Shown: piece after piece, positions 53,854 through 63,218 of the stretch
Numbering within the stretch: position 1 is the stretch's first letter
How the letters are laid out: each line of letters opens with the position of its first letter
Assembly: GCA_045564915.1 (NCBI GenBank)
Contig: JBJLGL010000001.1
Coordinates: 595,084-659,083, forward strand
Length of the DNA stretch: 64,000 nt
From: JAQWRV01 sp045564915
GTDB taxonomy: Bacteria; Pseudomonadota; Alphaproteobacteria; Rhodospirillales; Rhodospirillaceae
Direction of reading: 5' to 3'
Position numbers and translations under genes: made by a program
The notes under the pieces: generated by a model
Databases searched by the model: none
The model's input: the letters and a program-made list of their open reading frames with translations, nothing else
Told to the model about the DNA's origin: nothing

Positions 53854-56039
53854 CCCAGATACCAAATTTTTCAAAAATCCCCCTATTTTCGAAAGAGTAC
53901 GCGCAATCGGAAAATGAGGAATTTGCCGACACTACAGAAATTGCAAGCCGATCGGCGTGGAAAACGCCAGAGGGGATAGACATTAAGCAAATGTACAGTG
54001 CGGAGGATGTATGTGGGCTAGATTTCTTAGATACGTTGCCGGGCATGCCGCCATATCTGCGGGGGCCTTACCCAACGATGTACGCATCCCGGCCGTGGAC
54101 CGTACGCCAATATGCAGGGTTTTCGACAGCTGAGGATTCTAATGCTTTTTACCGGCGCAACTTAGCAGCTGGACAAAAGGGCCTATCTATTGCATTCGAC
54201 CTCGCAACGCATCGTGGGTACGACTCTGACCATCCGCGTGTTCCAGGTGATGTTGGCATGGCTGGAGTGGCAATTGATTCGATATTTGACATGCGTACAT
54301 TGTTTGATGGAATACCGCTAGACCGCATGTCCGTATCAATGACCATGAACGGCGCAGTTTTGCCAGTGATGGCGCTCTACATTGTTGCAGCGGAAGAACA
54401 AGGCGTAGCACCAGAACAGCTATCAGGTACAATTCAGAATGACATCTTGAAGGAATTCATGGTGCGAAATACGTACATTTTTCCACCAGACGCAAGCATG
54501 CGAATCATCTCCGATATTTTCTCCTACACGTCTCAGAATATGCCAAAATTCAATTCTATTTCCATCTCCGGCTATCACATGCAGGAGGCAGGCGCTACAG
54601 CTGATCTGGAGCTGGCTTACACCTTAGCTAATGGTGTTGAATATGCGCGCGCCGGACAAAGGGCAGGACTCAACATTGACGCCTTTGCTCCGCGGCTATC
54701 TTTCTTTTGGGCTATCGGCATGAACTTCTTCATGGAAGTTGCTAAGATGCGTGCTGCACGACTGCTATGGACAAAATTAATTAATCCTTTTGATCCAAAA
54801 AATAATAAGTCCTTATGCCTACGCACCCATTGCCAGACATCCGGATGGTCGTTAACCGCCCAAGATGTTTATAACAATGTAACTCGCACATGCATTGAAG
54901 CCATGGCAGCTACACATGGCCATACTCAGTCTTTGCATACAAACGCATTTGATGAAGCGTTAGCGTTGCCGACTGACTTTTCGGCCCGAATTGCTCGCAA
55001 TACACAATTGTTTATTCAACAGGAGACAGGAACGTGCCGAACAGTAGACCCGTGGGGCGGCAGCTACTACATTGAGCGATTGACCCATGACCTAGCTCAA
55101 CGGTCTTGGGAACATATTCAGGAGGTTGAGGGCCTAGGCGGCATGGCCAAAGCTATCGAAGCGGGCGTACCAAAGCTACGTATTGAAGAAGCTGCAGCGC
55201 GCACTCAGGCACGGATCGACTCGGGCCGCCAAACTGTCGTAGGAGTTAATAAATACCGTCTTAGCGAAACTGAAAATATTGACGTTTTACAGGTAAATAA
55301 CGCTACTGTGCGTGCTGCACAACTTGCAAAGCTCAAGCGCCTTAAGGCAGAACGTAACGAACAGGAGTGTCAATCTTCTCTTGAAGCCTTGACCCAAGCG
55401 GCTATGACCGGCAACGGTAACCTTCTAGCCCTTTCAGTCGACGCGGCGCGGGCTAACGCCACGGTTGGCGAAATCACAGAGGCTATGGAGAAAGTATTCG
55501 GGCGTCACATCGCAGAAATAAAGTCCATCTCGGGAGTATATAGAAAAGAAGTGGGTGAATCAGATACCAGTGTAACTAAAGTCGCGGCAATGGTCTTAGC
55601 TTTCGAAGAGCAAGAAGGCCGGCGTCCACGTATCCTGATCGCCAAGATGGGCCAGGATGGCCATGATCGCGGTCAGAAGGTTGTGGCGACGGCATTTGCT
55701 GACTTGGGATTTGACGTTGACATCGGCCCGCTCTTTCAAACGCCTGAGGAGGTAGCACGCCAAGCTACGGAAAATGACGTTCACATCATTGGTGCAAGTT
55801 CACTAGCTGCCGGTCACTTGACTTTAATTCCAGCCCTGAAGTCGGAACTGGAAAAAATGGGGCGTAGCGACATTGTCATCGTTGCAGGTGGCGTTATTCC
55901 CCCTCAGGATTACAATGCGTTGACCGAAGCTGGCGCAGCCGCAATTTTTACACCTGGCACAATTATAAGCGAAGCGGCCGCGGTATTGCTGGAATCATTA
56001 GCTAAATCTTTGGGTCACCCGCAAGTGACCGTCAAATAG
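53850..56039 (+). CDS. mutB: Methylmalonyl-CoA mutase large (cobalamin-binding) subunit
   Basis: A 729-residue catalytic subunit. Near the N-terminus are P-T-M-Y-A-S-R-P-W and M-T-M-N-G-A-V-L-P. Near 230-240 lies S-I-S-G-Y-H-M-Q-E-A-G-A with the substrate-binding Tyr and His. The C-terminal B12 domain carries D603-G-H-D-R-G608 with His605 as the lower cobalt ligand, then G-A-S-S-L near 648 and V-A-G-G near 678. It needs adenosylcobalamin and works in propionate, odd-chain fatty acid and branched amino acid breakdown. It starts inside the mutA stop; MeaB follows 10 nt later. Confidence 0.96.
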   Translation: MTQIPNFSKIPLFSKEYAQSENEEFADTTEIASRSAWKTPEGIDIKQMYSAEDVCGLDFLDTLPGMPPYLRGPYPTMYASRPWTVRQYAGFSTAEDSNAFYRRNLAAGQKGLSIAFDLATHRGYDSDHPRVPGDVGMAGVAIDSIFDMRTLFDGIPLDRMSVSMTMNGAVLPVMALYIVAAEEQGVAPEQLSGTIQNDILKEFMVRNTYIFPPDASMRIISDIFSYTSQNMPKFNSISISGYHMQEAGATADLELAYTLANGVEYARAGQRAGLNIDAFAPRLSFFWAIGMNFFMEVAKMRAARLLWTKLINPFDPKNNKSLCLRTHCQTSGWSLTAQDVYNNVTRTCIEAMAATHGHTQSLHTNAFDEALALPTDFSARIARNTQLFIQQETGTCRTVDPWGGSYYIERLTHDLAQRSWEHIQEVEGLGGMAKAIEAGVPKLRIEEAAARTQARIDSGRQTVVGVNKYRLSETENIDVLQVNNATVRAAQLAKLKRLKAERNEQECQSSLEALTQAAMTGNGNLLALSVDAARANATVGEITEAMEKVFGRHIAEIKSISGVYRKEVGESDTSVTKVAAMVLAFEEQEGRRPRILIAKMGQDGHDRGQKVVATAFADLGFDVDIGPLFQTPEEVARQATENDVHIIGASSLAAGHLTLIPALKSELEKMGRSDIVIVAGGVIPPQDYNALTEAGAAAIFTPGTIISEAAAVLLESLAKSLGHPQVTVK

Positions 56040-56049
56040 GACAAAACTA

Positions 56050-57063
56050 ATGCCGGCAGACACGTCAAGCTCTCTCTCTAGAAGGCCGCACTTATCTGTC
56101 GCGGAGTATGTCGAAGGGGTGCTCTCGGGTGACAGAGCAAAATTAGCGTTAGCAATTACTCTGATTGAAAGCAAGAAGCCCCATCACCAAGAACTGGCAC
56201 AGGAGGTGCTTCTCCAGCTTATACCGCACGCGGGAAACTCTATCCGCGTTGGGATTTCAGGTGTGCCCGGGGCTGGCAAAAGTACATTTGTTGATACCCT
56301 TGGAACAAACCTTACAGCATCGGGACATAAGGTCGCTGTAATGACCGTTGATCCAACATCGTCCCGTACTGGCGGCTCTATTCTAGGTGATAAGACTCGC
56401 ATGGCTCACCTAGCAGGCGATAGCAACGCCTTTATTCGGCCCTCCCCCACATCGGGAACCTTGGGTGGCGTAGCGCGGACGACCCGTGAATCAGTTCTGG
56501 TCTGTGAGGCCGCTGGGTTTGACATCATTCTCATTGAGACTGTGGGCGTAGGACAGTCAGAAGTCACGGTTTCAGGAATGGTTGATTTCTTTATGGTTCT
56601 ACTAATTTCCGGGGCAGGTGACGAACTGCAGGGGATCAAGAAAGGTGTTCTTGAACTTGCCGACATGATTGCACTGAACAAAGCCGATGGCGATAACGAA
56701 TTGAATGCCAAAAGATCTGCCGCAGAATACCAGCATGCTTTAAGAATCATTACACCAAGAGACAAAGCTTGGACGCCCCCAGTCATAACCATTAGCGCAC
56801 TAAAGAATGTTGGCTTGGATGACCTTTGGGAACGGATCATGCAAAGACATCGTCAGCTCAAGGACTCGGGAGATCTATTACAGCTAAGGCAAAATCAGCA
56901 GGTTCAATGGATGTGGTCTATGATTGAAGACCGTCTTATCGCTAAATTAAGGGCAAATCCTGATGTCAAAAAAATTGTTCCCGCCTTAGAAAGCGATCTG
57001 GCAAAAGGAAATATGACTGTAGCGTTAGCGATTGAGAAATTGTTTAAGGCTTTTGGGGTCTAG
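56050..57063 (+). CDS. meaB: Mutase-associated GTPase MeaB
   Basis: A 337-residue G3E-type GTPase of the MeaB/ArgK family. The P-loop is G71-V-P-G-A-G-K-S-T79, followed by D-P-T-S-S-R-T-G-G-S-I-L-G-D near 100 and the switch region I-E-T-V-G-V-G-Q-S-E, and N-K-A-D near 217 for guanine. MeaB protects methylmalonyl-CoA mutase and loads or gates its cobalamin. Position directly after mutB is classic. The start codon lies 10 nt after the mutB stop. Confidence 0.95.
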   Translation: MPADTSSSLSRRPHLSVAEYVEGVLSGDRAKLALAITLIESKKPHHQELAQEVLLQLIPHAGNSIRVGISGVPGAGKSTFVDTLGTNLTASGHKVAVMTVDPTSSRTGGSILGDKTRMAHLAGDSNAFIRPSPTSGTLGGVARTTRESVLVCEAAGFDIILIETVGVGQSEVTVSGMVDFFMVLLISGAGDELQGIKKGVLELADMIALNKADGDNELNAKRSAAEYQHALRIITPRDKAWTPPVITISALKNVGLDDLWERIMQRHRQLKDSGDLLQLRQNQQVQWMWSMIEDRLIAKLRANPDVKKIVPALESDLAKGNMTVALAIEKLFKAFGV

Positions 57064-57066
57064 TTG

Positions 57067-57942
57067 ATGTCCAACACAACAGATTCCGGCAAGTCCTTTA
57101 TCCTTACCATCCAGTGTCCCGATACAATTGGTATTGTTGCTGCAGTCGCTTCATTCTTAGCCGACAACAAAGCTTTTATTACGGAGTCCTCCCATTATAG
57201 CGACCCTGTTACGGATCGCTTCTTTATGCGAACAGTCTTTCGTTCTGCCGCTGGAACACTATTGTCACATGCAGATATCCATAGCGGATTTTCAGTCGTG
57301 GCAGAGAGATTCTCGATGGAGTGGGCACTATACGATTCAGCAGAAAAAGTGCGCACTATTATTGCTGTCTCAAAATTTGGCCACTGCCTTAATGACCTAC
57401 TACATCGTATTCAAATCGGCGCCATACCAATCGAGGTCGTTGCTATTGTATCCAATCACAATACTTTCCGCGGTATTGTGGAGTGGCACAACATACCGTT
57501 CCACCATCTGCCTCTAACGCCAGAGACCAAGGCTGACCAGGAAGAAAAATTTACTTCGCTTATAGAGGACAGCAATGCCAACCTCGTAGTTCTTGCACGC
57601 TATATGCAGATTCTATCTGAAAAATTCTGTAACATTATGCATGGTCGTATTATCAATATTCATCATTCTTTCTTACCGGGATTCAAGGGAGCAAAGCCTT
57701 ACCACCAAGCTCATGTTCGCGGTGTAAAGATTATTGGTGCAACAGCACACTATGTGACTGCAAATCTCGACGAAGGTCCGATTATTGAACAAGCCGTAGA
57801 ACGTGTTGACCACACAATGACTCCGTCTGACCTGATTCACCTTGGTCGAGATATTGAAAGTACTGTCTTATCTCGTGCCGTTAGCTGTCATGCGGAAAGG
57901 CGAGTGCTTCTCAATGGAACAAAGACTGTGGTGTTTAAATAG
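57067..57942 (+). CDS. purU: Formyltetrahydrofolate deformylase
   Basis: A 291-residue enzyme from the ATG at 57067, 3 nt after the meaB stop; a TTG at 57064 would add one residue. An N-terminal ACT domain (about 10-90: I-L-T-I-Q-C-P-D-T-I-G-I-V) precedes the formyl-transferase fold with V-S-N-H-N, N-I-H-H-S-F-L-P-G-F-K-G-A-K-P-Y near 198 and N-L-D-E-G-P-I-I. It releases formate from 10-formyl-THF, balancing one-carbon pools. Its place in the mutase operon suggests breakdown of amines or methylated compounds that feed C1 units (inference). Confidence 0.93.
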   Translation: MSNTTDSGKSFILTIQCPDTIGIVAAVASFLADNKAFITESSHYSDPVTDRFFMRTVFRSAAGTLLSHADIHSGFSVVAERFSMEWALYDSAEKVRTIIAVSKFGHCLNDLLHRIQIGAIPIEVVAIVSNHNTFRGIVEWHNIPFHHLPLTPETKADQEEKFTSLIEDSNANLVVLARYMQILSEKFCNIMHGRIINIHHSFLPGFKGAKPYHQAHVRGVKIIGATAHYVTANLDEGPIIEQAVERVDHTMTPSDLIHLGRDIESTVLSRAVSCHAERRVLLNGTKTVVFK

Positions 57943-57991
57943 TCCATAAATTCTCGCTTTGACTCTAAATTTTCTAACTGGGGTTTTAAGA

Positions 57992-59236
57992 ATGCGTCGT
58001 CTGGCTTGGCTACCACTATTGGCATTAATATTTTCGAAATGCGCGATCGCCCAAACTAGAGAAGATATGGTGGCTGTTGCCCGCGACATCCATGATCGCG
58101 TCATTACAATTGACACGCATGTTGATATCCCACCTAATTTTGCAACTAGTGCTTATGACTTAATGAAGCCCGGACCGAGGGGCCAGCAAGTACACATCCC
58201 AACAATGATCGAAGGGGGTCTGGATGTAACATTTATCATTGTATTTGTCAGTCAAGGGCCACGCACACAAGCTGGATATGCAAAAGCGCTTTCGGATGCC
58301 TTCTTAAAATTTTCGGCCATCCATAAAGTCACAAAAGATATATATCCTGACAAAATTCAACTGGCCCTTTCAGCAAATGACGTCCGCAGGGTCAGTGCAT
58401 CAGGCAAGAAAGTAGCTCTAATAGGTATTGAGAACGGATACCCAATGGGAAAAGACCTGCGGTTGTTGGATCAATTTTATGATTACGGTGCACGGTATTT
58501 TGGCCTTATTCATATAGGACATAATGATTTAGGCGATTCTTCTGTCCCAAACATCCGCACTCATGAGCCCCAGGAAGAACACGGTGGCTTAACAGAGCTT
58601 GGCCAAAAGGTTGTTCGCCGCCTTAATGAGCTTGGTATCATGGTGGATATCTCTCATTCGTCGAAACAAACAGCTCTCGATATCATCAGAGAGTCGAGAG
58701 CTCCTGTTATTGCTTCGCATTCAAGTCTTAAAGGTGTTTATGATCACCCCCGTAACATGAGCGACGAGGAACTCCTTGGTATCAAAGCCTCAAATGGTGT
58801 TGTCCAAGTTGTAGCCTTTGATAGCTATCTACGTGCAGTTCCAAGAGGTAAACAAGACGCTATTACAGACCTCTGGAAAAATATGGGTATCAAGAGCTTT
58901 AGCGCTATAAGGCTTTTGGATGAAGAGAACCTCAGAGTCTACGATACCAAGATGGCAGAGATTGAACTCCAATTCCCCAGAGCTGGCGTAAAAGACCTCA
59001 TTGATCACATTGATTACGCTGTTAGCAAAGTCGGCATTAATCACGTGGGTATTGCTTCAGACTTCAATGGTGGCGGAGGTATTAAAGGCTGGTCTAACGC
59101 ATCGGAAACATTCAACGTAACACTCGAGTTAGTTCGTCGGGGTTATACGGAAGCAGAAATTACCAAACTATGGGGCGAAAATCTGTTGCGAGTTCTAGCT
59201 GATGTGGAAGCCTATGCTGGACAAACTAAGAGTTAG
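57992..59236 (+). CDS. Exported M19 membrane-dipeptidase family protein (intact site)
   Basis: About 414 residues from the ATG at 57992 with GGGG upstream; it begins a signal peptide ending C-A-I-A-Q (a lipobox is not convincing). An in-frame TTG at 57959 is less likely. All zinc ligands of the family are present: His43 and Asp45 (D-T-H-V-D-I-P), Glu147 (I-E-N-G-Y-P), His222 (I-S-H-S-S) and His243 (A-S-H-S-S), with Arg254 and Asp in S-D-F-N-G. It cleaves dipeptides, D-amino-acid dipeptides or beta-lactams in the periplasm. It follows purU by 49 nt on the same strand. Confidence 0.9.
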   Translation: MRRLAWLPLLALIFSKCAIAQTREDMVAVARDIHDRVITIDTHVDIPPNFATSAYDLMKPGPRGQQVHIPTMIEGGLDVTFIIVFVSQGPRTQAGYAKALSDAFLKFSAIHKVTKDIYPDKIQLALSANDVRRVSASGKKVALIGIENGYPMGKDLRLLDQFYDYGARYFGLIHIGHNDLGDSSVPNIRTHEPQEEHGGLTELGQKVVRRLNELGIMVDISHSSKQTALDIIRESRAPVIASHSSLKGVYDHPRNMSDEELLGIKASNGVVQVVAFDSYLRAVPRGKQDAITDLWKNMGIKSFSAIRLLDEENLRVYDTKMAEIELQFPRAGVKDLIDHIDYAVSKVGINHVGIASDFNGGGGIKGWSNASETFNVTLELVRRGYTEAEITKLWGENLLRVLADVEAYAGQTKS

Positions 59237-59253
59237 AAGAACTTTGCAGAGAG

Positions 59254-60774
59254 TCATTCTCCTAAATTTATTTCATGATACGCGATATTGCCATGCATCT
59301 GACGGAAGCCAGAAACTCTCTGGGATAACCCCACATATTCAGGTGATTCGAAGAGAAAAATCGCTGGAGCCGTTTCTCTGTAATATGCCATGAGCTCATA
59401 GCGCATCTGCAATCCCTTTTTGTCATCCCACTCCACCAGTGCGGCCTCGATCTTCGGCTGTATGTTATCATCACAATGCCACGGTGGTTGGCGACGACAA
59501 GAGTGCATGAGCAATGGTCGGAGAGCATCAAATATTGGCCACGCAGGCCAAACTGTTGTGTGAGCGTCTGCTCCCCCATGATCCGGGTCTCGCAGCACTG
59601 CTTCCAAGTAAGCAGCAGAAGGCATCTGACGGATTTCCATTGTAACGCCTATTCTGGCAAGGTCAGCAGCAACCTGCTGAAAGAGGAGAACACCTGATGC
59701 AAGGCCCGTCTGCGTAATCATTTGGAACTTGAAGCCATCCTCGAATCCAGCCTCGGACAACAATTGCTGCGCTTTTTCCGGATCATACAAATAAGGTTTG
59801 AGATTTGGTTCAAAACCATAAGCTTGATGAGAAACCCCTTGAGTTGCGGGTATAGGCATTCCCTCAAATAGATTGTCAATAATAGCTTTCTTATTAACGG
59901 CATAATTGAGTGCTTGACGTACTTTAACATTTTGCAAGGGGCCATCTTTGGTAGTGATGAATGAGACCGCGGTTACAGATGGATCAAGCCATGCATTCAA
60001 CTTAGCTCCGCCGTTCTCAATTGAAGTCCGTTCATCCGGACCGAGATTTAAAGCTATATCAATTTGACCGGATAGTAGCGCCTGTACGCGACCGGAAATA
60101 CTGGGAAGAGCAATAATCTCAAGGCGATCAACCTTAGGTGCGCGCCAAGACTGTCGAAATGCAGATAGCGTAATACGGTTTGGACGCCATTGATCAACTT
60201 TGAATGGCCCAGTACCAATCGGGTCCTCGGCATAACCCTGCCGGCCTAGAGCCGCAAAAGCTACAGGCTCAGCCATGACCAAAGAGCCCATATAACGGGG
60301 CATGAGAGGGACTGGGATATTTGTTATAATCTCAGCAGTCCAGTCATCTATTACCCGAACTTCTTTCAAGAATGAGATTTCACCGCGCACTCCATCACGC
60401 ACAGATTCATCACTGACCAGCCAGTTCACTGCGGTCACAATGGACTGAGTTGTCAGAGGGCGGCCATTAGAAAAAATAACGTCGTCGCGCAGTGTAAAGC
60501 GCCAAGTAAACTGATCAACGTTCTCCCAAGCCATAGCAAGCCAAGGCTTGATGTTCCCTTGCACGTCAAATTTAATCAGCCCATCATAGTAAGCGCTTGA
60601 GGTGAAAATGGTTGGGCGAGCAGTAGATGCGTACGGATGCCCAAGGAATGGTGGTAAAGCGCTAACAGCTATCCTTAGAGCTTGCTCCTCCGCACAAGAT
60701 GTGCCCGGGGCCTGCGCAAAGAAGAGGGCTGCTGCAAGAAGTCCGATAGTTTTTTTTTGTTTTATATGCATCAC
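59254..60774 (-). CDS. Peptide/opine-type ABC solute-binding protein (family 5), orphan
   Basis: About 505 residues with a signal peptide (cleavage near S-C-A-E-E). The SBP_bac_5 fold is clear: G-L-I-K-F near 65, F-T-L-R-D-D-V-I-F-S-N-G-R-P near 95, G-T-G-P-F near 195, and V-R-Q-A-L-N-Y-A-V-N-K near 278. A start at 60771 (ATG) is equally possible. An A9 run near codons 4-7 (60750-60758) could slip. No permease or ATPase genes lie nearby. It is convergent with the dipeptidase, 17 nt apart, suggesting peptide or modified amino acid capture. Confidence 0.87.
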   Translation of the reverse strand: MMHIKQKKTIGLLAAALFFAQAPGTSCAEEQALRIAVSALPPFLGHPYASTARPTIFTSSAYYDGLIKFDVQGNIKPWLAMAWENVDQFTWRFTLRDDVIFSNGRPLTTQSIVTAVNWLVSDESVRDGVRGEISFLKEVRVIDDWTAEIITNIPVPLMPRYMGSLVMAEPVAFAALGRQGYAEDPIGTGPFKVDQWRPNRITLSAFRQSWRAPKVDRLEIIALPSISGRVQALLSGQIDIALNLGPDERTSIENGGAKLNAWLDPSVTAVSFITTKDGPLQNVKVRQALNYAVNKKAIIDNLFEGMPIPATQGVSHQAYGFEPNLKPYLYDPEKAQQLLSEAGFEDGFKFQMITQTGLASGVLLFQQVAADLARIGVTMEIRQMPSAAYLEAVLRDPDHGGADAHTTVWPAWPIFDALRPLLMHSCRRQPPWHCDDNIQPKIEAALVEWDDKKGLQMRYELMAYYRETAPAIFLFESPEYVGLSQRVSGFRQMHGNIAYHEINLGE

Positions 60775-61035
60775 ATTATATACTTTTTGTTAGTGAGTTC
60801 TTTTAGGAATTTATGCCATCCTTTGGAACCCCTGTTGCCATTATTAACGAAAATATTGCACAAGGCTTCAAATCTGTTATCAAAAACTTTAGGGGCTTAG
60901 AAAGTCAAATAGGCCGATATCAAATAAACAGCCTATATACTTACACAGATTAGCCCTACTACTGGGCAAGTTGCGCGCTATAGCAATAGCAATCTGGCTA
61001 CTGTGGCTGAATTAATTTTTATTTGGGAATATGAA

Positions 61036-61413
61036 ATGGCTGACCAGACCAAAACCAAGACAGAAGATTTAAATAAAGGCTTGGACTATGTCCGAGATCT
61101 TCCTGGATTTGAACGCGGCCACCCACACTATTTTAAGGACCCGATGATTGACCATCTGCTCGAAATTTGTTTGCAGCTTGCCGGTGAGATTTGGGTGAAT
61201 CGCGACCGCCAAATAGTTATCGAGCACCTCCTTGCTACAGAGGGAAAGGTAACACCTGAAATGATTGAGGCATTCAAGCCGGACCCAGAGATGAAAGATA
61301 ATATGCGTGACGCTCGCCGTCTTTTTACTCAAAGACTATTTGGGTGCCTATATGAAGAGGGCGGAAGCCATGGAAAGCCGGAGTTTTTGTCCGGCGTAGT
61401 AAGTGGCGATTAG
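61036..61413 (+). CDS. Small protein, family shared with 49438-49737
   Basis: About 125 residues from the ATG at 61036 with GGGA upstream; an upstream start at 61003 is possible. The core L-A-G-E-I-W ... D-R-Q-I-V-I-E ... F-K-P-D-P-E matches the protein at 49438-49737, with an N-terminal extension (P-G-F-E-R-G-H-P-H-Y-F-K-D) and a C-terminal G-C-L-Y-E tail. No signal peptide or known domain. It precedes an FAD-linked oxidase by 218 bp on the same strand, whereas its paralogue follows a methyltransferase. Confidence 0.75.
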   Translation: MADQTKTKTEDLNKGLDYVRDLPGFERGHPHYFKDPMIDHLLEICLQLAGEIWVNRDRQIVIEHLLATEGKVTPEMIEAFKPDPEMKDNMRDARRLFTQRLFGCLYEEGGSHGKPEFLSGVVSGD

Positions 61414-61631
61414 AAAATGAGAGAACACTAATACTTTACTACATAGGTGTTCTGCCCGAGATGCTTCAGACCATCTGCTAATGCTAAAGTGTTCCAAAGA
61501 CCACGGGCCAAGAAATAGATAATAACAATAATATTCTGTGTCCGAATCTAATATTGATTGTTCTTCAGTCTGCCGTGTATCCGACGAAGTTTTGTCGGGT
61601 CTCGCATCTTCTTAACTTAGGATAGGCGGTC

Positions 61632-63218
61632 ATGACTACACATATAGAAAACAACTTAGTCAACGTCCTCAATGCCGTAAAAAACATCGTCGGGGCTGAC
61701 AAGGTTGTTGAAGAGTTGATAGAACGAGAATACTTCTCCCAGGATTACTATCGGAAAGTCGAGCCGGTTGCGGCTGTTATTATACCCGAGACAGTCGAGT
61801 CATTGGTGTCAGCTGTGAAACATCTTGCGGACGCTGGCATAGCCATGTTTCCGCGTGGTGGCGGGTATTCCTATACGGATGCTTATCTGCCGACTCGCGA
61901 ACCTGCTGTTTCTATTGATACCCGGTCCTTGAACAGGATTTTACATGTGGATGAGCAGGACATGTACGTAACTGCGGAAGCAGGCTGCACCTGGGCACAA
62001 TTGGAGGAACACCTCAAGCCCTTAGGCTTGCGAACGCCCTTCTGGGGACCTTTGTCCGGCCGCAACGCCACGCTGGGCGGCGGCATCTCGCAAGGTAGCG
62101 TAAGTTTAGGTTCAGGCAAATACGGATCTTCAGCGGAAAGTGTAATCAGCCTCGATGTGGTCCTTTCTGATGGTACTATGATCAAGACCGCTTCGGCAGG
62201 ACAGCCGAGCCACTCGCCCTTTTTCCGTCACTATGGTCCCGATTTAACTGGGTTATTTTGCAACGACGCCGGCGCACTCGGGATTAAAGCGCGAGTGACT
62301 TTGCGACTACAAAAACGGAAGCCATTGTTCCATGGCCTGTCATTTGGCTTCGATAATTTTGAGAGCACGGTTGAAGCCATGAAAGCCGTGTCAGACCTCA
62401 ACGTTGCTCCGGAAAACTCGGGCATGACCCTGTCAGCGCTTCGCCGTGCGGCTACGACGCAAAGTCTGGCTGAGGACATAAAACTTTTTCTGCAGGTAGC
62501 AAGATCAGGACCTTACGTATTTGGCAGTTCTATTCGTGCGATCAAAATGGCTGTTGTAGGGCGCCGCTATATTTCAGACTCACATTCAACGGCTAATTTT
62601 GTTGTCGAAGGATACAACAAGCCCCACCTAGTCGGTCAACTGAGGGCCGTTCGAACGGCCGTTTCTGAATTGGGCAAAGAAATTCCAAATACGGTGCCGA
62701 TGGTTATGCGAAGCAACCCATTCGCGGACTATGACATGCTTCACCCCGACGGTCGCCGGCAGTTACCGATGCATACGATTTTGCCCTATTCCCGTGTGAA
62801 TGAGTTCAATCAGAATTACCAAGACTTAATAGAACGTCATAAGAATTATATGAATAAGTGTGGTGTGACTCAGATATCGGTCTACAGCGCCATCAGTACT
62901 AATGGATTTCTCTTTGAACCTGTATTGATATGGCCCGACACCGCTAATGAATTTCACCGTCGGCATAGCAGCCAGGCAGTCTTAGAAAATATATCCGCGA
63001 CCGAACCCAACGAACTCGCGCGCAAGCTAGTAGCTGAGTTGCGCGCTGAGATCGTGGATCTCATGTATCACTGTGGCGGCGTACACTTGCAGATTGGTAA
63101 GGCTTACCCTTACATGCGGGACCGGGACTCAAGCCAGGTAAGAATTCTTAGGGATTTAAAGAACTTCATTGATCCCAAAGGTTTATTAAATCCTGGCGCC
63201 CTTGGCTTACCAGGGTAA
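61632..63218 (+). CDS. FAD-linked oxidase (PCMH-type FAD-binding)
   Basis: A 528-residue enzyme. The N-terminal FAD-binding domain has V-E-S-L-V-S-A-V-K, F-P-R-G-G-G-Y-S-Y-T near 75, and a loop G-P-L-S-G-R-N-A-T-L-G-G-G-I-S-Q-G near 145. The C-terminal substrate domain ends D-P-K-G-L-L-N-P-G-A-L-G, a mark of GlcD/vanillyl-alcohol oxidase-type proteins. It oxidises alcohols, hydroxy acids or phenols; PchF-like 4-cresol dehydrogenases share the layout. No His-linked covalent flavin site is obvious. It overlaps the convergent SDR gene by 12 bp. Confidence 0.87.
   Translation: MTTHIENNLVNVLNAVKNIVGADKVVEELIEREYFSQDYYRKVEPVAAVIIPETVESLVSAVKHLADAGIAMFPRGGGYSYTDAYLPTREPAVSIDTRSLNRILHVDEQDMYVTAEAGCTWAQLEEHLKPLGLRTPFWGPLSGRNATLGGGISQGSVSLGSGKYGSSAESVISLDVVLSDGTMIKTASAGQPSHSPFFRHYGPDLTGLFCNDAGALGIKARVTLRLQKRKPLFHGLSFGFDNFESTVEAMKAVSDLNVAPENSGMTLSALRRAATTQSLAEDIKLFLQVARSGPYVFGSSIRAIKMAVVGRRYISDSHSTANFVVEGYNKPHLVGQLRAVRTAVSELGKEIPNTVPMVMRSNPFADYDMLHPDGRRQLPMHTILPYSRVNEFNQNYQDLIERHKNYMNKCGVTQISVYSAISTNGFLFEPVLIWPDTANEFHRRHSSQAVLENISATEPNELARKLVAELRAEIVDLMYHCGGVHLQIGKAYPYMRDRDSSQVRILRDLKNFIDPKGLLNPGALGLPG

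Noticed and set aside
56406..56840. 144-codon minus ORF inside meaB
   Set aside because: Antisense to the conserved GTPase core.
60765..60790. TATAAT just before the solute-binding protein start
   Set aside because: Only 3 nt from the ATG, too near for a leaderless start, and no -35 was found.
61560..61600. CCGAC-N8-GTCGG hairpin before the FAD oxidase gene
   Set aside because: The stem is only 5 bp and does not resemble a known riboswitch; too weak to list.
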